This document shows, piece after piece, positions 1 to 7,930 of a stretch of DNA of 64,000 nt. The position numbers and the translations under genes were made by a program. The stretch is taken from assembly GCF_012027555.1 (NCBI RefSeq), contig NZ_SNUQ01000001.1, positions 677,661-741,660 on the forward strand, in the 5' to 3' direction. The stretch is from Thermococcus sp. CX2 (GTDB lineage: Archaea; Methanobacteriota_B; Thermococci; Thermococcales; Thermococcaceae). The notes beneath the pieces are model-generated. The model did no database searches, was not told the DNA's origin, and saw only the letters and a program-made list of their open reading frames with translations. Positions within the stretch are counted from its first letter, which is position 1, and every line of letters begins with the position of its first letter.

Positions 1-40
1 CGTAAACTCCAGAACCTCCTATAATGGCTATCCTCGGCAT
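1..40 (-). CDS. 5'-methylthioadenosine / 6-oxopurine nucleoside phosphorylase (5' fragment)
   Basis: Only the first 13 codons are in the window; the gene continues off the left edge. The minus strand reads MPRIAIIGGSGVY, the conserved N-terminus of the MTAP/PNP phosphorylase family, which phosphorolyses methylthioadenosine or purine nucleosides in the cytoplasm. The phosphate-binding GGSG loop is visible. The ATG at 38-40 is preceded directly by the SD AGGTGATACC. Which substrate it prefers cannot be judged from this fragment. Confidence 0.7.
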   Translation of the reverse strand, partial: MPRIAIIGGSGVY

Positions 41-81
41 GGTATCACCTAAAGGGAAGAAACGGGCGAGGGCTTAAAATG

Positions 82-1383
82 TTAGTGCTTCTCCCAGAAA
101 GCCTTCTGGTGTGCTGCCTTCTTTTCAATGTCTTCCTCGATCCGGCCCTCGGTCTGAAGCTCCAATATCTTCGTCAGTATCTCGCTGAGCAGCCAAGAGC
201 CCCATTTGGGGTCTTTAACCTCAAGGGCGGCATCTATCGCTCCATCGATATCCCCCACCTTAAGCCTCGCAACGGCTATGCTTCCGAAGGCGAGGGAGCG
301 GAGGTAATGGCCGCGGACGCGTTGGGCGAACCTGACGGCATCCTCAAAGTCTCTCAGCTTGGATAGGTAAGTAACCACCTTTACTAGGAGGGCATCATCA
401 GTCGTACGGTTACCTATCATCTCCACGAGAGGTCTGTACTTCTCATCAACTGGCCGCTCAAGAAGCCAATGGATGACAAAGCTGGCAACCTCTTCAAACT
501 CCAAACCCTTCAAGGATTCCAAAAGGCGGGATAAAACCTCTTCCCTGTCGAGAGAGGTCTCAACGATGTCCTTTAAGATAGCAAGCCTCTCATCGGGCGA
601 TAACTTCTCGAGTACTGTCATGACGAACTCAAGTTCGCCCTGGTTGACCAGCCCCACCAAGAGTGACTTGAGAACGTCGAATCCAGTCTCAGATGACATG
701 CTAAGGGCGATCTCAACGAATTTTTCGTAGGTTGTCTTTGGAACATCCGAGGTCTTCAGGTAAACCGCAACATCCTTCATGACCTGGCCCAACCAGTACT
801 CGCTCTTCATTTCCGAGAGCAACCGTATTGCACTCCCGAACTCTTCGCGCTTGAGGTGTTCTTTTATTGCCTCGATGGCACCGATTGAACGCCATGGCTC
901 CTCCTCGATCCGATCTATGATAATCTTGGCCTTGCGCATATTGCCCTTTTTGAGATAAACGCGGAGTATTTCGAGGAGGAGATCGTTACGCTTCACATTG
1001 TCCTCAATGTCCATAACGTAGAAGAGTGCATCGTCGGCAATATCCAATTCCAGAAGCCTGCCCACAAGGTTCTCAAGCAGATCATCCCTCAGGGGCTGTG
1101 GGAACGTGATTATTGATTCGTAGGCCTGTTGGAAAACCTTAGACGCGATTTTAGAACCGGTTCCATAAAGGTAAGTGCCTATCTCAATCACTGCCTTTAC
1201 CATAAGCACGGGATTGTCGATGGATCCCGCAGCGTTGAATGCGTATTTGAATGCCTCTTTGTACCTAGGGTTTCTGGATCTGTACATGTAGTAACCAATT
1301 CTAGCGTAGGTGACCGCTCGAAGGTATTTGTCTCTAATGCTCGAGGCCAGCTTAAGAGCCTCACGATAAACGTCCACGGACAT
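82..1383 (-). CDS. helical-repeat (TPR/HEAT-like) protein of unknown function
   Basis: The product is 433 aa, all alpha-helical in character, made of loosely repeated helix pairs with Ala/Leu/Tyr spacing, for example YARIGYYMYRSRNPRYKEA near the N-terminus and FGSIAVARLKVGDIDGAID near the C-terminus. I see no catalytic motif, signal peptide or membrane segment. The pattern suggests a protein-interaction solenoid of the TPR class. The ATG at 1383 is preferred over an upstream GTG at 1392 because GGTGG sits just upstream of the ATG. It lies downstream of the phosphorylase fragment on the other side of a 41-bp gap. Confidence 0.7.
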   Translation of the reverse strand: MSVDVYREALKLASSIRDKYLRAVTYARIGYYMYRSRNPRYKEAFKYAFNAAGSIDNPVLMVKAVIEIGTYLYGTGSKIASKVFQQAYESIITFPQPLRDDLLENLVGRLLELDIADDALFYVMDIEDNVKRNDLLLEILRVYLKKGNMRKAKIIIDRIEEEPWRSIGAIEAIKEHLKREEFGSAIRLLSEMKSEYWLGQVMKDVAVYLKTSDVPKTTYEKFVEIALSMSSETGFDVLKSLLVGLVNQGELEFVMTVLEKLSPDERLAILKDIVETSLDREEVLSRLLESLKGLEFEEVASFVIHWLLERPVDEKYRPLVEMIGNRTTDDALLVKVVTYLSKLRDFEDAVRFAQRVRGHYLRSLAFGSIAVARLKVGDIDGAIDAALEVKDPKWGSWLLSEILTKILELQTEGRIEEDIEKKAAHQKAFWEKH

Positions 1384-1474
1384 TATTTCCACCTAGTTGA
1401 TTTACGACATCGGAGTATTTAATGATTTCCAACAGTTGGGACAGAAACGGGAGAATTAGACAAAAAACGAAAAT

Positions 1475-1687
1475 TCAGCCAAGCTCGTCGTAAACGACAC
1501 CCACGACCTCACCATCGTCGAGGGACACGAAGCTTACCTTTGTTTTCTTTCCGCTTTTAGGATCCACAACAACAAAATCCGGCTGTAAGAGGTACTTACT
1601 GGTGGGTATCTTCCAGACATCGCCGTAATGGGCCCTAAGCTCCTTCATAAATCTACCTGCGTCACGTTTAATTACTGTGGTCACCAT
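1475..1687 (-). CDS. small conserved-looking protein, 70 aa
   Basis: The product starts MVTTVIKRDAGRFMKELR and has a basic N-terminal helix followed by a beta-rich half ending VVGVVYDELG. I do not recognise the family. The ATG at 1687 has GTGGTGAT just upstream, which argues against the GTG codons at 1696 and 1693. A TATA-like TTTTATATTTT on the minus strand (about 1713-1723) lies some 28 bases upstream, so the leader is very short. It has its own promoter and is not obviously linked to its neighbours. Confidence 0.6.
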   Translation of the reverse strand: MVTTVIKRDAGRFMKELRAHYGDVWKIPTSKYLLQPDFVVVDPKSGKKTKVSFVSLDDGEVVGVVYDELG

Positions 1688-1769
1688 TATCACCACTTAA
1701 CTATACCACTTCAAAATATAAAAAGGTTTCCCATAGACATTCGTTAAAGTTAATATCGACAGTTGTCTA

Positions 1770-2621
1770 TCAAAGCCACCTAATGCACATAGCGGAACCT
1801 TTAGGAACGTTCAGCTCCCTTGCTATGGGCGAACATTTGGCCTTGAGAAGGAAAAATATCCTCGAATCCCGGAGTTCACTTAACGTTTCGAAGTTTGCCT
1901 GTCCCTTGGCGATTATGACGTCAGCCCTCTTAAAGAGCTCTATAAAGTTCTCTGACGCATATTCCAATGGCGTTCCGGGAAGACGGGATCCAGTTGAAAT
2001 CACGTGTGAAAACCTGTCGAACCCCGCCTCCAACAAGTCTTCCACGGTGGCGTCGTTGATTATCGGCCCCTCCTTGGCGGCGACGTACACCTCAAGGCCG
2101 GGAAAGAGGCGCTTGATCGTCTCGATGAAGAGCCTGTCAAAGTAAATCTCACCGCAGTTATCTACGAGGTACAGGAGAACCCGAGCTTTCTCAAGCTCGC
2201 GGAACAACACGTCACTCTCATCTATGTAGAGCTCTTCTCCCGCCATGCGGAGGATGTCCTCCTCTATCTTCTCTGGGTCATACCCGACGGCAAAGTCTAT
2301 CACGTTTCCAGCAATAGCCAGCCGCATGGCGGTTTTGAAATCGTCAACTGTACCGATGTCTTTCGCAACCTTTCTGGCGAGCTCACTGGAGCGGCGCTTG
2401 TATTCCTTAAAAGGGTCATCATTGCCCAGAAACTTGTAGAGCTCAAGGAACAGCATTCCACCGTCGGTTGCAGGCACGGAGTCTTCATTGAAAAATTCGC
2501 CAATCTGTTTGGCAAGGAAAACCATTGCCTCCCTGCGCTTTTCAAGATTGGATGTGCTCATCTCCACTATCTTCTGGACCTGATTGACCGCACAAGTGAT
2601 GCACTCGTAGTGAATCTTCAT
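1770..2621 (-). CDS. DUF89/ARMT1-like damage-control phosphatase
   Basis: The product is 283 aa and matches the archaeal DUF89 family (metal-dependent phosphatases thought to remove damaged phosphometabolites). It has the N-terminal HYECITCAVNQ motif, the metal-site motif LVDNCGEIYFD in the middle and AKGQANFETL near the end, in the family order and at normal length. The ATG has GGTGATAAT as SD. The natural substrate cannot be read from sequence. It is convergent with nothing and is followed by the small gene at 1475-1687 on the same strand. Confidence 0.82.
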   Translation of the reverse strand: MKIHYECITCAVNQVQKIVEMSTSNLEKRREAMVFLAKQIGEFFNEDSVPATDGGMLFLELYKFLGNDDPFKEYKRRSSELARKVAKDIGTVDDFKTAMRLAIAGNVIDFAVGYDPEKIEEDILRMAGEELYIDESDVLFRELEKARVLLYLVDNCGEIYFDRLFIETIKRLFPGLEVYVAAKEGPIINDATVEDLLEAGFDRFSHVISTGSRLPGTPLEYASENFIELFKRADVIIAKGQANFETLSELRDSRIFFLLKAKCSPIARELNVPKGSAMCIRWL

Positions 2622-2660
2622 ATTATCACCGGGGGAAATAGGAGAGATGGGTTATATAAA

Positions 2661-2774
2661 TCAAACCATCATGAGCTGCTCGACGTACTCGAGCTCCTCA
2701 GGTATATGCTTCTTTTTCCTTCTTTCCATTTCTCTCGTGAGCATGTACTCGTAAAGTGCAGTCATCCAAGTCAT
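2661..2774 (-). CDS. microprotein, 37 aa, with basic linker
   Basis: This short gene starts MTWMTALYEYMLTREMERRKK: an amphipathic N-terminal helix, a basic RRKKK cluster, then an acidic/hydrophobic tail ending YVEQLMMV. It carries a very strong SD, AGGAGGTGAGAG, right before the ATG, with AT-rich TATA-like sequence at 2808-2835. I do not recognise a function. Its architecture resembles the 28-aa gene at 7014-7100. The SD is the main evidence that it is translated. Confidence 0.55.
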   Translation of the reverse strand: MTWMTALYEYMLTREMERRKKKHIPEELEYVEQLMMV

Positions 2775-3004
2775 CTCTCTCACCTCCTTTTGGTCTCTCC
2801 AGCATATATTAACTATATTTTAAGTTTAAAAGCCTTGTGAGACTTTAAAATTCCATGAATGCCATCGAAATATCTTTAATCGCCCAGAAAAGCAGCGATG
2901 ATGGTTTTTGGAATTGGATGGACATAAATGGACAATTTAAAAAGCCCTCATGCCGTATTTTTCAACAAAAGAGTACATTCAAACAGGCAAAAATAACCTA
3001 ACTG

Positions 3005-3012
3005 TTTATAAA
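3005..3012 (+). promoter_or_regulatory. TATA box of the srp54 operon
   Basis: TTTATAAA lies about 40 bases upstream of the srp54 ATG, after a 230-bp stretch without genes. Position and sequence fit an archaeal TBP site; the start of transcription would be near 3030. Confidence 0.6.
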
Positions 3013-3044
3013 CTTTGAAGCCTCCTTCACTATGGTGGGAGAAG

Positions 3045-4391
3045 ATGGCCTTAGAAAAGCTCGGAAAGGCACTCAACAACGCCCTAAGGAAGCTCGCTCG
3101 TTCAAGCACTGTGGATGAAGCCACGATAAAGGAAGTCGTGAGAGACATCCAAAGGGCGCTCATTCAATCAGATGTTAACGTTCGACTCGTTCTTGACCTG
3201 ACCAAGAGGATAGAAAAGAGAGCCCTCGAAGAGAAGCCCCCCGCGGGTGTTTCGAAGAAGGAGCACATAATTAAAATCGTCTATGAGGAGCTCACCAGGT
3301 TCCTTGGAACAGAGGCTAAACCAATTGAGATAAAGGAGAAGCCCACCGTTCTGCTAACGGTTGGTATTCAAGGTTCGGGCAAGACCACCAGCATAGCGAA
3401 GCTGGCGCGCTATTTCCAGAAGCGTGGTTATAAAGTGGGCCTCGTCTGTTCGGACACTTGGCGTCCAGGAGCTTACTACCAGCTCAAACAGCTCGTCGAG
3501 CCCTTTGGCATAGAGGTTTTTGGAGACCCGGACGAGAAGGATGCGATAAAGCTCGCCAAAGAGGGAGTTGAGTACTTCAAAGAGAAAGGAGCAGACATCA
3601 TTATAGTTGATTCCGCGGGAAGGCACAAAGAGGAGAAGGGCCTCATAGAGGAGATGAAGCAGATAAGCAATGCCATAAAACCGCACGAAGTCATCCTCGT
3701 CATAGATGGAACTATCGGCCAGCAGGCCTACAACCAGGCACTGGCCTTTAAAGAGGCAACCCCAATAGGCTCAATCATCGTTACAAAGCTCGATGGCTCC
3801 GCTAAAGGTGGAGGAGCGCTTTCTGCTGTGGCCGCAACGGGGGCACCGATAAAGTTCATCGGTGTCGGTGAGAGGATAGACGACCTCGAGCCCTTCGACC
3901 CCAAGAGGTTCGTCTCGCGCCTCCTCGGCCTCGGCGACATTCAGGGACTTCTTGAGAAGTTTGAGGAGCTCCAGAAACAGCAGGAATTCAGCGAGGAGGA
4001 TATGGAAAAGTTCCTCAAAGGCAAGTTCAATCTCAAGGACATGTATGCCCAGCTCGAGGCCATGCAGAAGATGGGTCCGCTCAAACAGATACTGCAGATG
4101 ATCCCAGGAATGGGATACTCCCTCCCGGAGGAAGCGGTTAGGGTCGGAGAGGAAAAGCTGAAGAAGTTTAAAGTCATAATGGATTCAATGACAGAAGAGG
4201 AGCTTGAGCACCCAGAGATAATCAACTACTCGAGGATTAAAAGGATTGCGAGGGGCTCCGGAACCAGCACCCAGGATGTCAGGGAGCTTCTAAACCAGTA
4301 CAACCAGATGAAAAAGATGTTCAAGAGCATGGATAAGAGAAAACTCTCCAAAATTGCCCGTAAATTTAACCTGGGAGGGTTTGGGTTATGA
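3045..4391 (+). CDS. srp54: signal recognition particle subunit SRP54 (Ffh)
   Basis: This 448-aa GTPase binds 7S RNA and signal sequences and delivers ribosomes to the SecY membrane channel. The N-terminal helical bundle is followed by the G domain with [15 protein letters not shown] (P-loop), DSAGRH and [11 protein letters not shown]. The methionine-rich M domain follows, with QMIPGMG and several Met-containing helices. Length is normal. The ATG at 3045 follows GGTGGGAG; an in-frame ATG at 3015 has no SD. The stop overlaps the next start (ATGA), so the downstream RAM-domain gene is probably translationally coupled. Confidence 0.97.
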   Translation: MALEKLGKALNNALRKLARSSTVDEATIKEVVRDIQRALIQSDVNVRLVLDLTKRIEKRALEEKPPAGVSKKEHIIKIVYEELTRFLGTEAKPIEIKEKPTVLLTVGIQGSGKTTSIAKLARYFQKRGYKVGLVCSDTWRPGAYYQLKQLVEPFGIEVFGDPDEKDAIKLAKEGVEYFKEKGADIIIVDSAGRHKEEKGLIEEMKQISNAIKPHEVILVIDGTIGQQAYNQALAFKEATPIGSIIVTKLDGSAKGGGALSAVAATGAPIKFIGVGERIDDLEPFDPKRFVSRLLGLGDIQGLLEKFEELQKQQEFSEEDMEKFLKGKFNLKDMYAQLEAMQKMGPLKQILQMIPGMGYSLPEEAVRVGEEKLKKFKVIMDSMTEEELEHPEIINYSRIKRIARGSGTSTQDVRELLNQYNQMKKMFKSMDKRKLSKIARKFNLGGFGL

Positions 4392-4627
4392 TAGAGGCCT
4401 TCGTGCTGGTTGTTGTTAAGCCCGGAACCGAAGAGAAAGTCTACGAAGCTCTTGCCAAAAACGAGAAGATTAAGGAAATCTACCGCGTCTATGGGGAATA
4501 CGACATCATTCTCCGCGTGGAGGTTGGGAACATCGGGGAATTAGACAGCTTCCACGATAAGGTCCTGAGGAGAATAAACAACATAGAAATGACAGAGACC
4601 CTCATAGCAAGCTCCTACAGGGGGTGA
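4388..4627 (+). CDS. stand-alone RAM (Lrp/AsnC effector-binding) domain protein
   Basis: The product is 79 aa and consists only of the beta-alpha-beta-beta-alpha-beta ligand-binding domain of Lrp/AsnC regulators ([20 protein letters not shown] at the start, [13 protein letters not shown] in the centre). There is no helix-turn-helix. Such proteins oligomerise and bind amino acids, and some partner with full Lrp regulators. It overlaps the srp54 stop by 4 bases and is followed within 4 bases by the next gene, so it is the middle gene of a three-gene operon. Its ligand is unknown. Confidence 0.85.
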   Translation: MIEAFVLVVVKPGTEEKVYEALAKNEKIKEIYRVYGEYDIILRVEVGNIGELDSFHDKVLRRINNIEMTETLIASSYRG

Positions 4628-4631
4628 ACCC

Positions 4632-5132
4632 TTGGAGAAGAGGTGGGTCGCCACGATTCACCTCGATACGTTAGAGGTAGAATCGGACCCCACCTTTAAA
4701 TTTAAGTGCCTCGAGAACTGCGGGAAGTGCTGTTACGAGCTTGAGATACCCATAAGGGACGAGGATATAGTCAGGATAGAGGAGCTCGGCTATAATGCCT
4801 GGGAGTTCGTGGACTACAACAAGAGTTTCTACAGAGGGGACAAGTTCCTCAGCTACGCGATTAAAAAGAGACCCTTCGACGGCGGCTGTGTATTTTTAGA
4901 CCCAGAGACGATGAGGTGCAAAATTTACAAGCACAGGCCCCTAGCGTGCAGGCTGTATCCTTTCGTTTTCGTGAAGCATGGGAACAAGATGGAGATCTAC
5001 GTCAAAGAAGATCCATTCTGTCCGGGCATTAACCATCCTGAAGGCGAGCCCATAACGAAGGAGTTCCTCCTCAGGGAATACGGGGACATTATAGAGGACT
5101 ACCGCAGAAAGGCTGTAAACCTCGAAGGATAA
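4632..5132 (+). CDS. YkgJ-type CxxxCxxCC metal-cluster protein
   Basis: The product is 166 aa and has the zinc/iron-chelating pattern of the UPF0153/YkgJ family. This is a CLENCGKCCYELEIP motif near residue 25, a middle Cys pair around GGCVFLDPETMRCKIY, and the downstream HRPLACRLYPFVF and DPFCPG. The family is thought to bind an Fe-S or zinc centre; its reaction is unknown. The start is a TTG at 4632 with GGGGTGA overlapping the previous stop; no ATG fits. It is the third gene of the srp54 operon. Confidence 0.8.
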   Translation: MEKRWVATIHLDTLEVESDPTFKFKCLENCGKCCYELEIPIRDEDIVRIEELGYNAWEFVDYNKSFYRGDKFLSYAIKKRPFDGGCVFLDPETMRCKIYKHRPLACRLYPFVFVKHGNKMEIYVKEDPFCPGINHPEGEPITKEFLLREYGDIIEDYRRKAVNLEG

Positions 5133-5138
5133 CCGAAA

Positions 5139-5152
5139 CATATTTATACATT
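5139..5152 (+). promoter_or_regulatory. TATA-like element of the gfcR-like gene
   Basis: CATATTTATACATT is AT-rich sequence 35-48 bases upstream of the ATG, at the spacing expected for an archaeal promoter with a short leader. Confidence 0.5.
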
Positions 5153-5186
5153 TTCTTGTTAATTTCTGGCCACCGGAGGTGAGAGA

Positions 5187-5903
5187 ATGAGCCAGTTAAA
5201 GTCGGTCCAGGAGAAACTCAGACTCGTCAGAATCCTTAGATTGCTTAAGAAAACCTACACCTACGAGGAGCTCTCGAAGATAACGGGCCTCCCCATAACC
5301 GTCCTCAACAGATACGTCAGGGGAAAGGTCCTTCCAAGTGCTGAAAGAACAAGGGAGCTCCTTGAGCTGCTGCTCCCCTACATTAACATTGAGGAGGAGG
5401 TTAAAAAGAGGATAAAATTCGATGAGTACGGTTTCTTCGACAACATGCCCGTCATCAGCGACACAGCCCTGATGAGCATAATAGCCGAAGACGTGGCAAG
5501 CAGGTTCATGGACAAGAACGTGGACAAGGTTCTAACGGCAGCGACCGATGGAATACCCCTCGGTGTCCACGTTGCAAGGGAGCTCAACGTCGATGTGGTC
5601 TACGCCAAAAAGAAGAAGGAAGTCGGAGTTGAGAAGTTCTATGAGGTAAGCTACGTGCCAAGCGCCTCTGGAAGCGTTACAACACTCTATCTCCCCCAAT
5701 GGGCTCTCAAAAAGGGCGAGAACGTCCTCATTGTCGATGATGTCATTAGGAGCGGTGAAACCCAGAAAGCCCTGCTGGAGATGTGCAGGCAGGCTGGTGC
5801 AAAGCCCGTTGGCATGTTCTTCCTGATAAGCGTCGGCGACGTCATTGACAAACTCAAGGAAGAGTACAACATCCCCGTGGAGAGCCTCATAAGGCTGGAG
5901 TGA
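5187..5903 (+). CDS. gfcR: GfcR-like regulator: HTH plus PRPP-binding phosphoribosyltransferase domain
   Basis: The product is 238 aa. Residues 1-60 form a helix-turn-helix (TYEELSKITGLPITVLNRY). The rest is a type I phosphoribosyltransferase fold with the PRPP loop VLIVDDVIRSGETQKA near residue 185. In haloarchaea the family (GfcR) regulates sugar catabolism genes; it was long annotated as an orotate phosphoribosyltransferase-like protein. A catalytic role is unlikely. The target genes here are unknown. The ATG follows GGAGGTGAGAGA, and the next gene starts 5 bases after the stop. Confidence 0.85.
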   Translation: MSQLKSVQEKLRLVRILRLLKKTYTYEELSKITGLPITVLNRYVRGKVLPSAERTRELLELLLPYINIEEEVKKRIKFDEYGFFDNMPVISDTALMSIIAEDVASRFMDKNVDKVLTAATDGIPLGVHVARELNVDVVYAKKKKEVGVEKFYEVSYVPSASGSVTTLYLPQWALKKGENVLIVDDVIRSGETQKALLEMCRQAGAKPVGMFFLISVGDVIDKLKEEYNIPVESLIRLE

Positions 5904-5908
5904 TTGAA

Positions 5909-6235
5909 ATGAAAGTGCTGATTTACAACGTTGATGGCCTAACCCTCCCGGTGGAGGTCGAGCCTGGCCTCCCCTTCACCTTCCACTGCAGTTCGGAGGA
6001 ATGCGGCAAGGAGATAATCATCGAAGGCATTGTGAGAACCGTAGATGAGCTCGAGTTCAATAGTGTTCTTGAGGATACCATCTCGGAAAATCCCGATTTC
6101 GAGAGGATAAAGGAAATCACCGCAAGGAACCTCATATTTGAGGGGAGGGTAAACGGGAAAAAGGTTAAGCTCCCCGTGGAGAGCATGGACGACTTCGCCA
6201 AGCGATTCATGGACGAGGTTTTAGTCCTCCGTTAG
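5909..6235 (+). CDS. uncharacterised 108-aa protein
   Basis: The product begins MKVLIYNVDGLTLPVEVEPG and contains one Cys pair (HCSSEECGKEIIIEG) near residue 25; the remainder is mixed alpha/beta and acidic. I do not recognise the family. It follows the gfcR-like gene closely. The ATG at 5909 has GGAGTGA upstream; a GTG at 5900 would overlap the previous gene. Its last 15 bases overlap the convergent Lrp gene. Confidence 0.6.
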   Translation: MKVLIYNVDGLTLPVEVEPGLPFTFHCSSEECGKEIIIEGIVRTVDELEFNSVLEDTISENPDFERIKEITARNLIFEGRVNGKKVKLPVESMDDFAKRFMDEVLVLR

Positions 6236-6673
6236 CTTAATCCTTAGATCCTCTTTTACAACTTGCATGGCGACGCTCGTGTTCGTTTTTTCCACACCAT
6301 CAAGTGAGAGGAGCCACTTGACAAACCTGTTCATGTCGGCCCTGTCCCTGAATTTGGCAACCACTACTATGTCGAATTCTCCCGTTATGTCGTAGACCAT
6401 TATCACCCTATCGTTCTCGGCTATTTGGCGCTCAATTTCAGTAATCTTCCTTCCCTGAGCTTTAACCCCGATGACCGTTGTCAGGCCAAAACCAAGCTTC
6501 TCGTAGTCAAGGATAGGGGCAAATCCTTTGATTATCCCTTCCTCTTCCATCCGTTTGATGCGGTTATAAACCGTTCCCACGGCGATTTTAAGCTCACGGG
6601 CTATCTCACGGTAAGATAGGCGAGCATTCTCCTGAAGTAGCGAGAGGATTTTGAGGTCAAGTTCATCCACCAT
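6221..6673 (-). CDS. Lrp/AsnC family transcriptional regulator
   Basis: The product is 150 aa. An N-terminal winged helix-turn-helix (LSYREIARELKIAVGTVYNR) is followed by a RAM domain (TTVIGVKAQGRKITEIERQI, VYDITGEFDIVVVAKF). Both domains and the length are typical of feast/famine regulators, which bind amino acids and DNA as oligomers. The ATG at 6673 follows GGTGGTGAAG; an upstream GTG at 6685 lacks an SD. It is transcribed away from tRNA-Arg, so the AT-rich block near 6700 may serve both. Its ligand is not predictable. Confidence 0.9.
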   Translation of the reverse strand: MVDELDLKILSLLQENARLSYREIARELKIAVGTVYNRIKRMEEEGIIKGFAPILDYEKLGFGLTTVIGVKAQGRKITEIERQIAENDRVIMVYDITGEFDIVVVAKFRDRADMNRFVKWLLSLDGVEKTNTSVAMQVVKEDLRIKLTED

Positions 6674-6703
6674 CTTCACCACCACACCAAATAGACCGTA
6701 AAG

Positions 6704-6711
6704 TTTAAATA
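6704..6711 (+). promoter_or_regulatory. TATA box of tRNA-Arg
   Basis: TTTAAATA lies about 33 bases upstream of the mature tRNA 5' end, as expected for an archaeal tRNA promoter. It sits in the shared region with the divergent Lrp gene. Confidence 0.55.
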
Positions 6712-6740
6712 TCCTTCCCTGTGAGGGAATAGCGGGCAGT

Positions 6741-6818
6741 GGACCGGTAGCCTAGCTAGGATAGGGCGGCGGCCTCCTAAGCCGCAGGTCCGGGGTTCAA
6801 ATCCCCGCCGGTCCGCCA
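6741..6818 (+). tRNA. tRNA-Arg (CCT)
   Basis: The acceptor stem pairs GGACCGG with CCGGTCC, followed by discriminator G and an encoded CCA. The anticodon stem GCGGC/GCCGC encloses the loop CTCCTAA with anticodon CCT. The T loop TTCAAAT is standard and no intron is seen. Confidence 0.95.
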
Positions 6819-6945
6819 TACAAAGTTTCTCGCTGGGCTTGAACGGGGCATATTCCACGGTTAATTCATTGTGCCGACTCTTAGGAGCCCACTTGAGGTT
6901 CTCTCCATGCCCAGCATAAGAAGCTCTTTATGCTCCCCGGCCACA

Positions 6946-6954
6946 CTATAAATC
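6946..6954 (+). promoter_or_regulatory. TATA-like box upstream of the 28-aa microprotein gene
   Basis: CTATAAATC lies 60 bases upstream of the microprotein ATG in otherwise gene-free sequence (6819-7013), in which I see no other feature except a weak GCATAA/TTATGC hairpin near 6914-6933. Confidence 0.4.
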
Positions 6955-7013
6955 ACCTTTTGATGTGCCGCTATCGACCATTCGGCGAGAAAAAGCTGAA
7001 GGGGGTGAGAGAT

Positions 7014-7100
7014 ATGGTGGAGGACGCGCTCTTGTTTTACATAGCGAGCATAAGAATGGAGAGCGAGCAGAGGAAGAAGAAAAAGCGCTTTCTCCTCTGA
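7014..7100 (+). CDS. microprotein, 28 aa, basic C-terminus
   Basis: The reading frame encodes MVEDALLFYIASIRMESEQ followed by a KKKK basic run and LL end. GGGGGTGAGAG directly precedes the ATG and a TATA-like box lies upstream. It looks like a cousin of the 37-aa gene at 2661-2774: short amphipathic helix, then a basic RKKK cluster. I cannot name a function; RNA or membrane binding are guesses. Confidence 0.5.
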   Translation: MVEDALLFYIASIRMESEQRKKKKRFLL

Positions 7101-7113
7101 ACCCTTCCGAAAC

Positions 7114-7124
7114 CTTTAAATATT
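7114..7124 (+). promoter_or_regulatory. TATA box of the phosphoesterase-fold gene
   Basis: CTTTAAATATT lies about 55 bases upstream of the ATG at 7175, with GGAGGTGA between them as SD. Confidence 0.5.
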
Positions 7125-7174
7125 TTTGCCACTTTTAGTTAATTTGAGTAAGAAAAATTGTGGAGGTGATGACG

Positions 7175-7930
7175 ATGGTCTACGTGGCGGTTCTGGCCAA
7201 CATCAACGGGAACCTCCCTGCGCTGGCCAAGGCACTTGAAAGGATAGAAGAGCTCAAGGAGGAAGGATACGAAATCGAGAGATACTACATCCTTGGAAAC
7301 ATAGTTGGCCTCTTCCCATACCCGAGGGAGGTCCTTGATACCCTCGATGATCTGATAAAAAACAACCTGGTCAAGGTCATCCGTGGTCAATTCGACCAGC
7401 TCATCGCCATGAGCGACCCTCACGCAGAGGGTTCGGACTACATCGACCGGCTCGACCTTGAGCCCCACGTAAAGGCCGCCCTCAAATACACCTGGGAAGC
7501 TCTCGGTCACGAGGGAAGGGAGTTCATCCGCGATCTGCCAATATACCTCGTGGACAGGATAGGCAAAAACGATGTCTTCGGCGTCTACGGAAGCCCGCTC
7601 AATCCATTCGAGGGCATGGTACTTCCAGACCAGCCCACGAGCTACTATGAGTCCATCATGAGGCCCGTCAAGGACTACGAGATACTCCTCGTTGCATCGC
7701 CCAAGTATCCAGTCAATGCCATGACGAGGTACGGAAGGGTCGTCTGTCCTGGTAGCGTGGGCTTCCCACCGGCCAAAAACCACAAGGCGACCTTCGCGCT
7801 CATAGACGTGGATACGCTTCACACTAAGTTCATCGAAGTGGAATACGACAAGAAGCTCGTTGAGGAGAGAATAAAACAGGAAGGCCTTCCCGAGGAGATC
7901 ATCCGGATTCTTTACCACGGAAGGATTTGA
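7175..7930 (+). CDS. metallophosphoesterase-fold protein with all metal-ligand motifs substituted
   Basis: The product is 251 aa and aligns along its length with YfcE/calcineurin-like phosphoesterases, but every metal motif is altered. DxH appears as NIN (VLANINGNLPAL), GD as GN (YILGNIVGLFPYP), GNHD as GQFD (VIRGQFDQLIA), the HG motif as YG (VYGSPLNP), and GHTH as ASPK before YPVNAMTRYGR. The fold-defining CPGSVGFPP is kept. It is therefore probably non-catalytic, a binding or regulatory protein; I recall a Pyrococcus furiosus homologue of known structure. The ATG at 7175 follows GGAGGTGA. Its 3' end overlaps the convergent flippase gene by 32 bases. Confidence 0.85.
   Translation: MVYVAVLANINGNLPALAKALERIEELKEEGYEIERYYILGNIVGLFPYPREVLDTLDDLIKNNLVKVIRGQFDQLIAMSDPHAEGSDYIDRLDLEPHVKAALKYTWEALGHEGREFIRDLPIYLVDRIGKNDVFGVYGSPLNPFEGMVLPDQPTSYYESIMRPVKDYEILLVASPKYPVNAMTRYGRVVCPGSVGFPPAKNHKATFALIDVDTLHTKFIEVEYDKKLVEERIKQEGLPEEIIRILYHGRI

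Noticed and set aside
6741..6818. tRNA-Arg as an integration attachment site
   Set aside because: No duplicate of the tRNA 3' end and no integrase gene were found in the window.
7139..7918. 259-codon open frame on the minus strand
   Set aside because: Antisense shadow of the phosphoesterase-fold gene; no SD and no recognisable protein features.
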